This document shows, in pieces, positions 1 to 10,882 of a stretch of 64,000 nucleotides of DNA. A model generated the notes under the pieces. That model was not told the DNA's origin. It ran no database searches and was given only the letters and a program-made list of their open reading frames with translations. The stretch is taken from NCBI GenBank assembly GCA_950022295.1, contig OX465595.1, positions 279,011,770 through 279,075,769 of the forward strand. The letters are read 5' to 3'. How positions within the stretch are numbered: the stretch's first letter is position 1; every line of letters begins with the position of its first letter. Source of the DNA: Bromus sterilis (Eukaryota > Streptophyta > Magnoliopsida > Poales > Poaceae). A program made the position numbers and the translations under genes.

Positions 1-1049
1 TATCCAGAACATCTCGCTGGTATTAAGTTGCGAGCCCAACCCAAAGTGTAAACCCAAAGCAACAAACAACGGCATTAAAAAGGACTTTGCGTAAAGTAAA
101 CAATTCTTGCAACCTCGGTTACAAGCACCGTTGTTTTCCACCTTGTGGCAACAACACATCCCCTAGACTCACTTTTCTGTCACTCAAGCGTGTCATCAGG
201 GGGCATGAACCCACAATCGAGCATAACGTTCCCTCTTGGAGTTACTACCTACTACTTGGCCAAAGCAATAAACAGCAACGGAGAACATGCAAGAATTACT
301 TAGGAACAAAAATATAAAAGATAAGAACCAAATATATTACTCTATCACAATCTTCACATAATCTCATAATCCATCAGATCCCATCAAACTCGGCATAGCA
401 ACAGCAGAAATATTACATATGTGCCTCGATCATGTAGGGAAACTCACGAGGTCTAAACCATGAAGAACAAAGAGGGGAGGAGAGCATCACATAGCTACTG
501 ATCACGGACCCATGGTCCAAAGGAAACTAATCACGACACATCCGGGAAGCGTCCATGGTGGAGGGGAAGCTCCCGGAGGTCAATCCTCCCTCCGGCAGGG
601 TGTCGGGAAGAGGTCTCCTGGTGCTCCCGATCTTGGAAGCGCGGCGGCGGCGGAACAGAGGTGAGATCGCGAAAAAGGGTTATGTCTTCAGAAGTTTCAC
701 GTCACGGGAGATATATAGGCGAAGGGGCAGCCAGGGGGTCACCAGGGGTCCAGGCGCCCCCTGACGCGGCCAAGCCCTAGGCCACGCAAGGTGGCCGCCT
801 GGGGCCATGGTGGGTCCCACCTGGTCCCCCTTCGGGACTCCGGAAGGTTCCTTCATGCTGATTTTTATCTAATTTTTCCCGAATTTTTGGAGCACTTTTA
901 ATATGGGGGAAAACTGAAATAGTAAAACAGCAGAAAACAGAAACTGGCACTAGGGTGCACTGAGTTAATAGGTTAGTCCAAATATGAAAGTGTATCTAGA
1001 TCATAGCAATATCACACAAAACATGCATGGAGCAAGAAGAAATTATCGA
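1..1049 (-). repeat. 3' LTR of element A (partial, end-truncated)
   Basis: Nearly identical to 6600-7669, with scattered substitutions. On the minus strand the LTR should begin TGATACGTCC as the other copy does, but the terminal 19 bases are missing and the polypurine-like tract (reads AAGCTTGGGGATGT on the minus strand, about 1050-1063) joins LTR sequence directly. The remaining 600 or so bases of the LTR lie outside the window. Confidence 0.88.
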
Positions 1050-3815
1050 CATCCCCAAGCTTAATTCCTGCTCGTCCTTGAGTAGGTAAATGATAACAAG
1101 CATAATTTCTGTGGTGACATGCTAGCAACAAGTAAAGCAATCAAGGTATGTGATTCAATTCAAGTCATAACATGCAAGAGTCTATATTAGCATTGAAACA
1201 AGTAACAAGAGAACATTAGGTGCAAGAGCTCTAGCTGTCTGTGACTCGAATGTCTCCAAATGGTGTTTGCGTGCAAGAAGAGGGATAGGTAATACGAGAA
1301 AAAGTTATTTTTGTTGAGAACTCAATCCACTAAAGTTTCACACTTTGTCTTCTTTGGAATCTTATCTTGACTCGTCCCCAGACCACTAGCGAGGTACAAG
1401 TCAATTTGATCCACTCCTTTTCGATATTTTGAGCACTCATGCAATGGATAAGCGTAAGCACGAAGGTTGACACTTAGGATGGCAGAGAGAGAAATATGGT
1501 GGAGGAGGAAGACAAAAAGGATGAGAAAGGCTCACATCAATGAGGACAATCATAGGCGAGAGGGCCAAATGATAGATATGATGTGAGGAGTAGGGATTGC
1601 CATGCAACGGATGCACATTGAGCTAAAAATCTCTCCAATGGAACTAGTGGGGGTGCATCTAACTTGCTCGCTCATGAAGACCTAGAGCTCTTTTGAGGAG
1701 GCTCATCCTTGGAATATGCAAGCCATGTTCTATAGTGTGAAGGTCCCCACATAGCTATATGCATGAATGATCATCTCTATGGAGTACAAGGATAAGAGGG
1801 AGTACTAGTTTGGATCTTTAAAAATGATAGTAGTGTTGCCCCTTTCTCTCTTCTTATTTTTATTTTTCTCTTTTTTCTCTTTTTTGTATTTTTTATTGGT
1901 GGCCTCAATGGCTCTTTCTATTTAACTCTCATTTGTAGTCTTTGGGATCTTTTATTTTGTCCACTTTGGGATCTTTTCCTCACTTAAGGGCAACACCCTA
2001 ATTTACAAGAGGGTATAGAAGATCTTTCACACTTTACAAGGTACTCCAATCATAAATAAGATGTAGATATCATGATGTATGCAATGTATGATGTTGCAGG
2101 TGTAGCAAGAACATGTATGCCATGAAGAGGTTGATGTTGCATGGCAATATATCTCGGAAAGGCTATGGAAATGCCTTCATAGGTAGGTATGGTGGCTGTT
2201 TTGAGGAAAAATATAAGGAGGTTTATAATGACAGAGCATATCATGCCAAGGGTTTGGATGTACCGGTGAAGGTGGACGCCAACTCTCGGAGTGAGAAGAA
2301 GGCAATGCACGGCACATGAGAGACTAGCAAATATGAGGAGGTGGAAGTGTGAACTCTCAATACTTACATTAGTCCGAAGAACTCATGCAGTTATTATCGA
2401 TAACTCTCAATCAAATAAGGAGGTTCAAAAAGAGACATGTACCCCGAGGAGGAGTGTATGGGGTTTGGTTATCCTTGTTCATCCTCGACTCATGGTACGT
2501 GAGTGTACTCTAATATTCGATCCCTCCAAAGATTAGCGATCCATCAAGTAGCTAGAGTTCTCAACTAGTTTTTGTAGGTTTTGAAAATAAACACGGATTT
2601 CCCAAAATACGACACCTATCACTATTAGAATAGAGCTCTTGACACCAAAAGTTCAAACATTACTCACATCAATACCTCAAAACTATTGCAAGTTACTACT
2701 AAAATTAAATAGCAACCTCAATTACCTACTTTCAAGACAAGACACAACTCAGTGCAACAACATCCTCTCTTAACAAGATAAACATGAAAACTAAAGAGTG
2801 TTCCAGCAAAAAACTAAACAAAAGCCATGGATCTTGCTAAAGACAAACTAAGACTAAAATTAAACATGGCAGTAGCTACGAAAAGATAAAGAACACACAA
2901 CAGTAAAAAGATAGGCATGCAAAATCCTATGATGTGTTCTAGATTGGAGTGGAGCGTGTTTCTCTCCCACACAAAGTAAGATGGGGCCTAACTTGTTATG
3001 AACAGAAAGCAAAGCTAAAGAAAACTAAAATAAAACCTAAGAGCGAGACGCTCCAAGCATAGCACATAACGCATGAAGTGATTAAAATATTGTGAGACGA
3101 AGGACGAACTAATTTTTGTTGATGGAGAAGGGGATGCACGGGGGCATCCCCAATCTTAGACGCTTGAGTCTCCTTGAATATTTATTGGGGATGAATGGGG
3201 GCATCCCAAAGCTTGAGCGCTTGACACTCCCGGATCTTCTTTCATCATCTTCCATCGCACACTTGAAAACTCCCTTCATACATAACTCATCATAAGTTGA
3301 TTAGAGAGGTTAATACCCTTAAAATAATTTTTCCCCACTGGATATAAGGATATTTTTGAAGAGCTACTGTTTCTCAAGATTTCCAAAAGGTTTTTGCAAA
3401 GAAAAATAAAGCTTAAGATTTGCAAAAGTAAGGAGAGACAAAACGTGGCAAAATCTGTGAAAAACAGAACAAAAGGTAGTAGAGAATTTTTTCGTGGTAC
3501 TTCAGAAACTCAAATCAAAAAACACAAAACATACGAAATTTCCGAAATTGTATAGAGCACGCTGTGTAAAAATTTCAGATTAAAAATATGAACTGGTGAA
3601 TTTATCCGAGTTTTTCCGTCGAGAAGACAGAATCTGTTTTCTGGACAGCATGTCACAACTTTTGCTTCCCTTGTCATAAGAGGTTATAACTTGGCACAAA
3701 GCTTGAAAATAAAGATACAATGATTTTGCTGCAGTAGTATAAATCATCAAGACCACTAAAAACAGAAGTAAAAACATCTTGGGTTTCCTCCCAACAAGCG
3801 CTTTCTTTTACGCCT
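1050..3815 (-). other. 3' non-coding internal region of element A
   Basis: About 2.8 kb with no credible ORF. It is co-linear and clearly similar to 24144-26819 (element B) and 45271-48374 (element G) read in the opposite orientation. It contains the polypurine-like tract next to the 3' LTR and the paired stem-loops listed separately. This is the shared chassis of the three elements. Confidence 0.8.
3130..3207 (-). other. Paired stem-loops in element A 3' region
   Basis: Two short inverted repeats 57 bases apart. The first has arms GGGGATGC and GCATCCCC around a 6-base loop (3130-3151). The second (3187-3207) has the same plan with a shorter perfect stem, GGGATG and CATCCC. The same pair at the same spacing occurs in elements B and G. 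Confidence 0.75.
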
Positions 3816-5066
3816 TTAAGCTAGGCATAAAGCAAAAGAAGAATCAAGTTTTATCAAGAGAAGAGAATAGCTTGCCCGTGTAACGGACTCAAAAGGTAAC
3901 TTGATTTTCTTTCTAGGGAAGTGTTCCATCCCCTTTTTGGGAGGGAATTGAAATTTTATATTCCCCTCTTTCATGTCAATAACGGCACCAACGGTGTGAA
4001 GAAAAGGGCATCCCAAAAAAATTGGACATAAAGGTTCACACTCTATATCCATAATAATAAAATCAACGGGAACATAGTTGTCATTGACAATGATAAGAAC
4101 ATCGTCGATCATCCCCAAAGGTTTCTTTACGGAAGAATCAACAAGTCGAACACCAAAAGAACAAGAATCAAAAGGTTTCAATTCAAACATATCATACATT
4201 CTTTTGGGCATGACGGAGGTACTAGCTCCAACGTCACATAAAGCATAGCAAGAGAAGTTATTTAATTTAATTTTGATCATAGGGTCCCAACCATCATCTA
4301 GCTTCCTAGGTATGGAGGCTTCTATCCTAAGCTTCTCCTCCCTAGATTTGATGAGAGCATTTTTGATATGCTCTGTGAAGGCAAGATTAAGTGTGCTAGT
4401 GTGGGGGTCTCTAGACATTTTGTGTAGTAAGATGATAACTTCTGAGAGGGTGCAACTATTAAAATCAATATCACTACTATCAAAGGTGGTAGTAGTGTCA
4501 TCTAGGCTCACTTGTTTGAAACTCTCTATGTTCATAGGAGTTTCTTCTTCTACGGTTGAGGTATTAGCATCACCGTTAATAGGTCCAATGGGACAAGGAG
4601 TGCATTGGGTGCTAATAGTTTCGGTATCCTCAACAATTTGGATAGTGGCAACTGTGTGGTGTGTAGGAAGGCTCTTAATTATATCCTCTTCCTCTTTTTC
4701 TCTAGCCCATATTTCTTTAATTTTAGCCATCATCCTAATATTTTCATTAATTTGTAATTGGATAGCATTAATATGGGTGGCCTTCCTCTCCCCAAGGGGA
4801 GAGGTTCTAATTTTTAACATCTCTACATCAAGGGCTAAGATGTCTACCTTCAAACAAAGATTATCTAATTTAGCTAACTTTTCTTCTACATTCTTGTTGA
4901 AGGTTTTTTGGGTACTGATAAAGTCTCTAAGCATGCTTTCTAATTCAGAAGTGGGGGTTCTTGTTGCTAGGGTAGGTGTTGTTGTTCCCATAGTTGGATG
5001 GAAACGGTCTAGGATTACTAGCAAAATTGCTCCTATAAGCATTACTGTTGAAGTTGTTTCTAGCAA
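3816..5066 (-). pseudogene. gag C-terminal part and aspartic protease of element A
   Basis: A 416-codon open frame. Residues about 40-130 are polar and probably helical, like the C-terminal part of Athila-type gag. Residues about 265-365 are a retropepsin-like domain. The active-site motif is CDVGAS with Asp278 (the family usually has CDLGAS), and the flap-side motif LGCPFL at 351-356 usually reads LGRPFL, so an Arg has become Cys. The protease would mature the Gag particle. No reverse transcriptase follows and non-coding sequence begins right after the stop. The first residues are an arbitrary ATG inside the longer gag frame, because the upstream frame at 4945-5262 overlaps it. I call it a pseudogene because gag is broken upstream. 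Confidence 0.8.
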
Positions 5067-5915
5067 TGAAATTCACATCTACTTGTTCTTGAGGAACCAA
5101 ATAATTTAAAGGAACATCATGAGGGTCAATAGAGGGTTGCTTGGTAAGTAGAGACATAATTAAGTCAACATTTTCATTTAGTGAGATAATCTCCTCGACA
5201 GAGTTTACCTTCCTACCTGTTGCAGCTCGTTCGGTGTGCCATTGGGAATAATTGGTCATCATCTCATCGAAAAGCTTTGTGGTAGATCCAAGTGTAGTTG
5301 ATAGACAGGCTCATCCCGCGGCCGAATCTAACAGGTTCCGCGACGTAAAGTTCAAGCTTGCATAAAAAGTTTGGATAACCATCCAGGTAGTCAAACCATG
5401 TGTAGGGCAACATGTTCATTATCCAATTGCTTAAAATTCATATTGTTACTCCTCAATTGGATAATTTTAGCAGGTGGGTAATACTTCCCAATAAAAGCAG
5501 CTTTGCACTTATCCCAAGAATCTATGCTATTCCTAGGCAAAGATTGAAACCAGATTTTAGCTCCTTCCCTCAAATAGAAAGGAAAAAGATTGAGCTTAAC
5601 AACATCACCTTATACTTCTTTATACTTTTGCATATCACATAACTCAACAAATTTATTTAAGTGTAAAGAAGCATCATCTCCAGCACCAGAGAACTGATCT
5701 CTCATAACAAGGTTTAGCAAAGCAGGTTTAATTTCATAAGAGGTAGCTGAAGTGGCAGGTGTGGCAATGGGAGTGTAGATAAAGTCTTTGTTGTTGTGAC
5801 TAGTGAAGTCACACAACTTGGTGTTTTCAGTGGAAACCATAGTAGCAACAAGTGTGGCAGATTTTTTTGTAATTTTTGATATAGGACACAAAGATAAAAA
5901 CTGAATGGTAAACAA
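4945..5915 (-). pseudogene. gag of element A, frameshifted
   Basis: Three overlapping or adjacent frames (5610-5915, 5391-5573 and 4945-5262) together spell a retrotransposon Gag in order. First comes an N-terminal stretch with the motif DQFSGAGDDASLHLNKF. Next is the segment REGAKIWFQSLPRNSI, typical of the Gag coat domain of plant Gypsy elements. Last is a polar Asn-rich tail. At least two frame changes separate the pieces, so no full Gag could be made. A plausible original start is the ATG at about 5840, after the leader. No CCHC zinc knuckle is visible. Confidence 0.8.
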
Positions 5916-5978
5916 ACAAGACTAAAAAGTAAAGGTAAAAGGTAGTGGGCAACTCCCCTATCTTATCACTCGGAGTCC

Positions 5979-5995
5979 ACGGCAAACGGCGCCAA
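5979..5995 (-). other. Primer binding site of element A
   Basis: On the minus strand TGGCGCCGTTTGCCG lies about 10 bases inside the 5' LTR. This matches the Athila-type primer site, complementary to the 3' end of tRNA-Asp in the literature on that clade, with one extra T compared with the site in element B. Confidence 0.8.
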
Positions 5996-6004
5996 AAATT
6001 AGCT

Positions 6005-7681
6005 TGATACGCGAGAGAGGATAATTGCTTCTCGCCCTTCGTTGGTTACCCCAAGTGGAAGGTGAGATGCAGCGTAGCGGCAAGTTTCCCTCGGTTAAGA
6101 TACCGAGGTTTTAAGATTGTCTCCCGTAGGACTCCGGTAATTATAAGTAGGTGGTTCGGCAAGTGATGCGCCGTTTGAAGATAATCACTTTCTTCTCCTG
6201 GACCTGCACATAGACACAAATAACTTTGCTCCCAACGAAGTTCAGAGAGGTTGTCAATCTCTCCAGTCTTGTTGTTTACAAAGGATCAAAACACAAGGGA
6301 TAATGATAATGGTAGCAAATGAAAGTAAAGGCTAGAAAGTAAATAAGCGTGTAAACAATGATGAGAATAAGGACCGGGGTCCCGTGATGTTCACTAGTGA
6401 TGTCTCTCTCCCAAAAGACGATAAAACTGCTATGCGAGGTAAACAAATTACAGATTGGAAATTGACAGGATTGTAAACGCACCACAATGCTAACTATGCT
6501 ACAAAAGAAAGGAAGAGGCTCAAAAGCATGGGCAGTACACCAATATAAGTACACCGAAATCCATCTGCATCTACTACTAATCATCCACCTTGAGATATCT
6601 ATCCAGAACATCTCGCTAGTATTAAGTTGCGAGCCCCACCCAAAGTGTAAACCCAAAGCAACAGACAACTGCATTAAAAAGAACTTTGCGTAAAGTAAAC
6701 AATCCTTGCAACCGCGGTTACAAGAACTGTTGTTTTCCCCCTTGTGGCAACAACACATCCCCTAAAATCATGTTTCTTTCACTCAAGCGTGTCATCAGGG
6801 GGCATGAACCCACAATCGAGGATAATGTTCCCTCTTGGAGTTACTACCTACTACTTGTCCAAAGCAATAAACAGCAACGGAGAACATGCAAGAATTACTT
6901 AGGAATAAAAATATAAAAGATAAGAATCAAATATATTACTCTATCACAATCTGAACATAATCTCATAATCCATCAGATCCCATCAAACTCAACATAGCAA
7001 CAAGAGAATGATTACATATGTGCCTCGATCATGTAGGGAAGCTCACGAGGCCTAAACCATGAAGAACAAAGAGGGGAGGAGAACATCACATAGCTACTGA
7101 TCACGGACCCATGGTCCAAAGGAAATTACTCACGGCAAATCCTGGAAGCGTCCATGGTGGAGGGGAAGCTCCCGGAGGTCGATCCTCCCTCCGGAAGGGT
7201 GTCAGGAAGAGGTCTTCTGGTGCTCCCGATCTTGGAAGCGCGGCGGCGGTGGAACAGAGGCAAGATCGTGAAAAAGGGTTCTGTCTTAGGAAGTTCCACG
7301 TCACGGGAGATATATAGGCGAAGGGGGGCAGCCAGGGGGGCACTAGGGGTCTAGGCGCCCCTGGCACGGCCAAACCCTAGGCCGCGCCAGGTGGCCGCCT
7401 AGGGCCCTGGTGGGTCCCACCTGGTCCCCCTTCGGGACTCCGGAAGGTTCCTTCACGCTGATTTTTTATCTGATTTTCCCGAATTTTTGGAGAACTTTTA
7501 GTATGGGGGAAAACTGAAATAGAAAAATAGCAGAAAGCAGAAACTGGCACTGGGGTGCACTGAGTTAATAGGTTAGTCCAAATAAGATCAAAAGTGTATG
7601 AAAGTTTATCTAGATCATAGCAATATCACACAAACCATGCATGGAGCAAGAAGAAATTATCGATTTGTTTGGGACGTATCA
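6005..7681 (-). repeat. 5' LTR of element A
   Basis: A complete LTR of 1677 bp. On the minus strand it starts TGATACGTCCC at 7681 and ends at 6005 next to the primer site. It matches 1-1049 over the shared part and is more distantly similar to the LTRs of element G. Confidence 0.87.
7307..7318 (-). promoter_or_regulatory. TATA box of element A LTR
   Basis: CGCCTATATATC on the minus strand. The equivalent position in the element G LTR (42741) also has CCTATATATC. The placement suits transcription initiation in the LTR. The equivalent in the truncated 3' LTR is near 710-720. Confidence 0.6.
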
Positions 7682-8160
7682 TGGAGTTGTGTTAGGAAAA
7701 AGGGTTGATAAGAAACTGAATGTTATGCATTATGCTAGTAACTGCCCTTGATAGTTCTCAAAAGAATTATGCTACTACCGAAAAGGAATTTTTAGCAGTA
7801 GTGTTTTCTTGTGATAAATTTAGACCTTATATTGTTGATTCCAAAGTCATTATTCATACTGACCATGCTGCTATTAAGTATCGTATGGAGAAGAAGGATG
7901 CCAAACATAGGCTTATCAAATGGGCTCTTCTTCTTCAAGAATTTGATTTGCAGATTGTTGACAGGAAAGGAGCGGACCATAATGTGGCAGACAACCTCTC
8001 TAGGATAGAAAACATTCCACACGATCCTATTCCGGTTAATGGTAGCTCTCCAGGATACAATATATTTCTGATCCTTGGTTTGAAGATTATGGTCACTTTA
8101 TTGTTACTAACTTTTACCTCCAGGTTTAACATTTTAGCAAAGGAAGAAATTCTTCCATGA
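7682..8160 (+). pseudogene. Reverse transcriptase end and RNase H of element C
   Basis: The first bases after the element A insertion translate to GVVLGKRVDKKLNVMHYAS, the connection at the end of Gypsy reverse transcriptase. A single-base frameshift at about 7739 then moves the reading to the frame beginning TALDSSQKNY. RNase H follows, with TEKEFLAVVFSCDKFRPYI, HTDHAAIKY and the closing VADNLSR, so the usual acidic positions are present. The enzyme would degrade the RNA strand of the RNA-DNA hybrid. It is cut at its 5' end and frameshifted, so it is not functional. Confidence 0.88.
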
Positions 8161-8943
8161 TTTGAGGTATTACTTTTGGGATGACCCACACCATTTTAGA
8201 TAATGCGCGGATGGAATCGTGAGAAGATGCATACCGGAGCATGAGCAGAAGGATATCTTGAGGGACTATCACGATAATCCCTATGGAGGACATCATGCCG
8301 GTGAGAGGACCGCACACAAGGTTCTCCAATCAGGTTTTTATTGGCCTACTCTCTTTAAAGATGCTAGAAAGTATGTTTTATCTTCTGATAAGTGTAAGTG
8401 AGTTGGTAACATTAGTAGGATAAATGATATGCCTATTACTCTCTAGTTATTGAGCCATTTGATTGCTGGGGTTTTGATTTTATGGGTCCTTTTCCTCCTT
8501 CACACAAGTACACTCACATTTTAGTAGTTGTTGGTTATCTAACCGAGTGGGTTGAGGCAATCCCCACTGAAAGTGTTGATCACAAGATATTTTTGAAATT
8601 GCTTGAAGATGTGATTTTTCCTAGGTCTGGTGTACCAAGGTACCTCATGACCAACGGAGGATCACATTTTCAGCATGGTTCTTTTAGAAAAGTTTTAGAA
8701 AAGTATGGTATCAACCATAAGATTGCTTCACCTTATCACCCTCAAACGATTGGGCAAGTTGATCTCACAAATAGGGAGATCGAGTTGATGTTACAAAAGA
8801 CAGTGACCAGTTTTTGGACGGACCGGTTCAAAAAACTAGGAGATGCTTTGTGGGCATATAGAACTTCTTACAAAAATCCCATGGGCATGTCTCCTTATAA
8901 GATGGTATATGGCAAGGCTTGCCATTTGCCTTTAGAATTATAG
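8161..8943 (+). pseudogene. Integrase zinc region and catalytic core of element C
   Basis: 8219-8401 encodes the HHCC region: both His are kept in the GGHHAGERTAHK segment, but the expected CDKC pair reads SDKC and a stop follows. The core runs from about 8455 to 8943. The first catalytic Asp is present (WGFDFMG). The second motif, LMTNGGSHF, has Asn (codon 8653-8655) in place of Asp. The third, GQVDLTNREI, has Asp (codon 8761-8763) in place of Glu. Exactly 35 residues separate the last two, as in DD35E enzymes, which identifies the positions. Two lost catalytic residues plus stops mean the enzyme is dead. Confidence 0.9.
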
Positions 8944-9408
8944 CACAAAGCTGTCTGGGCTGTTAGAGTTCTTAATGCTGACCCAAAACTTGCTGGTGAA
9001 AAGCGTCTCATGAACTTGCCTTATCTAGATGAGTGGAGAAGTGAAGCTTACGAGAGCGCAATAATGTTTAAGGAAAAGGTAAAGAAGTGGCATGACAGGA
9101 GAATTTTGAAACGTGAATTTAATGTTGGCGATAAAGTTTTGTTTTTTAGATCCCGTTTCAGGTTTTCTCCTGGAAAATTACTTAAAAGATGGGAAGGACC
9201 TTTCAACATTGAAGAAGTCTACCGGTCCGGTGCAATCAAGATTAACAATTTTGAAGGCACGAAACCTTAAGTTATGATTGGGCAAAGAGTGAAGCATTAC
9301 CTGGCAGGAGACCCTGTCAATGTTGATGTGGATACAATACGAACAACCACTCATGAAGAACATGTCGTAGCACTGATTCAGACACCAACAAAGGAAAGAT
9401 AAGAATAG
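8944..9408 (+). pseudogene. Integrase C-terminal domain of element C
   Basis: Opens directly after a stop (TAG at 8941-8943) in the same frame as the core and continues through 9010-9270. It contains WHDRRI, VLFFRSRFR and WEGPFNIEEV, the GPY/F-type module that follows the core in Gypsy integrases. A further stop occurs after GTKP, and the frame goes on to about 9400. It is a broken piece of the polyprotein. Confidence 0.82.
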
Positions 9409-9746
9409 GTATGTAATACGGTAAGGAAACTTCGCGAACATCCATAAAAGTTTCGTATTACGTGTGTTTGAAAAATTAGGAAAATTACAAGCCGAAGTGG
9501 AGCCGGAGAGGAGCTCCCGAGGCTCTAGGCGCCTTGGTGGCGCGGCCTGCCTCCTGGCCACGGCAGGTGGCCAACTCGGCCACCAGGAGCCGGTCTCCGA
9601 CTCCCCTTTGGTCCCCTACTTTCCTTTCGGTGTAGAATTTTTTTCTGTATATTTACCCGTATCGTCCCGGCTTTGTATCTTGCGATTTCGTGCGTTCTCT
9701 TTCCGATCTGTTCTTGCCAGGAAAACTTTCAGCAAAACCAAGGTTC

Positions 9747-10079
9747 CATGGCTTCCCCAAGTTCCCCCAAGGACAAGTTTCTCGTCAACGTCATCAACCC
9801 TTACCTCGCAGAGGTGAAGAAGCATCCTCAAACACTTTGGGTGGAGATGGTTTCCTTCACAAAGAAGATCTGAAGGGACCAGTCAAGGAGGGGAGCACTA
9901 AGGCCAGGATGGAAGAAGTGGAGCAAGAACTCTTCAAGTACAAGTTGATGATCGAGCATGGTGTTGAGCCAAACATTGGCATCATCACCGAGCTGAAGAA
10001 GCAACATGAGGATGAGATGAAGGAAGTGCATTCAAGCATAAGAGACCAAAGTATTCGAGTTTCAAGGACACATCTTTGA
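9747..10079 (+). pseudogene. Extra coiled-coil ORF downstream of pol in element C
   Basis: Starts ATG with MASPSSPKDKF. A stop at about 9873 is followed by a second frame (to 10079) that continues the same protein with KARMEEVEQELFKYK and ELKKQHEDEMKEV, a Lys/Glu-rich heptad-like stretch. Proteins of this type lie between pol and the 3' LTR in some Triticeae Athila-like elements. Their function is unknown to me. The piece is frameshifted. Confidence 0.55.
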
Positions 10080-10281
10080 CCTCCAAAACCAGAAATGTGA
10101 GTATGAACTAAATTTTTTGCGCTTGGGCCTAGCTGCCGACTGCAGGATCCAGGAAACAAAAGAATCATGTGTGGATGGAGGACCTTTGCCATGGAAACGT
10201 TTTTCTAAGACTTACCCGTTATACAAGAATAGAGATCAAGAATGAAATCTTCATGGGTAATGGCATCCCCTTAGCTTGTTC

Positions 10282-10882
10282 CAAGCTTGGGGGAGTGCCT
10301 GGTATCTTTATCTTTATCTTTATATTTTGTGGTCAATTTTAGTGTCATATCGTCTATAGGGAAGTTATCTTATAAAATAGGTGTTTGCATTGACGTCTAT
10401 CACTCCTATGTGGAGAGTCTTGTATCCGCGAGTGTGCAGTTTTCTATGATGGAATATTAATGAGAAGTCTATTGGTTTCTTCGCTGCACTTGGTATTCTC
10501 TTCACGCTATCGACCTTATATGTTGATTCTTATGGGATTATTAATCTTATGTATCATGTATGGCTTTGAAAACTTTATTTAATCTTGGCAAACATAGCTT
10601 TGGTCATAACAACAAGCATGAGTTTTTCTAATAGCGAGATAGCCAAAACCTTTATGTTCTTATGCTTGGAGTGTTTTGCTGACAAGGAAGACAACTTGAT
10701 GTTGCATGAAAATTCTTAATGTAGACTTTATATTATTTTGCATCCAATTCAACATCATTTGTCGAATTTTAAAACCCTTTGCTAGCCAAACATTGTACTA
10801 AGTGGGATAACTGCTTGTGCACCCATACCTTGAAACCTCAAACTTCCAAAGAGTCCACCATACTTTTCCTATTTTTGGTATT
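10282..10882 (+). other. Polypurine-like tract and 3' tail of element C
   Basis: CAAGCTTGGGGGAGT at 10282-10296 resembles the polypurine tracts of plant Gypsy elements. The following 580 bases have no ORF or LTR start that I recognise and end where element D begins. Confidence 0.5.

Larger units (their letters stand above)
1..7681 (-). mobile_element. Gypsy (Athila-type) non-autonomous element A
   Basis: An LTR retrotransposon read on the minus strand. The right (5') LTR is complete. The left (3') LTR runs out of the window: base 1 corresponds to base 6600 of the other copy. Between them lie a primer site, a broken gag, a protease ORF and a long non-coding 3' part. No reverse transcriptase, RNase H or integrase can be found, so the element could only move with enzymes from another element. 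Its right end interrupts the polymerase gene of element C at 7681/7682. The matching target duplication would lie left of the window and cannot be checked. Confidence 0.9.
7682..10882 (+). mobile_element. Gypsy element C, 3' part (plus strand)
   Basis: Remnant of an older Athila-like Gypsy element whose upstream half was separated by the insertion of element A. It reads in order the end of reverse transcriptase, RNase H, integrase zinc region, integrase core, integrase C-terminus, an extra coiled-coil ORF and a polypurine-like tract. At 10883 it is interrupted by element D. Its 3' LTR is not recognisable in the window. Confidence 0.85.

Noticed and set aside
4273..5109. 278-codon plus-strand ORF
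   Set aside because: Antisense shadow of the element A gag-protease frame; the minus-strand product has clear motifs.
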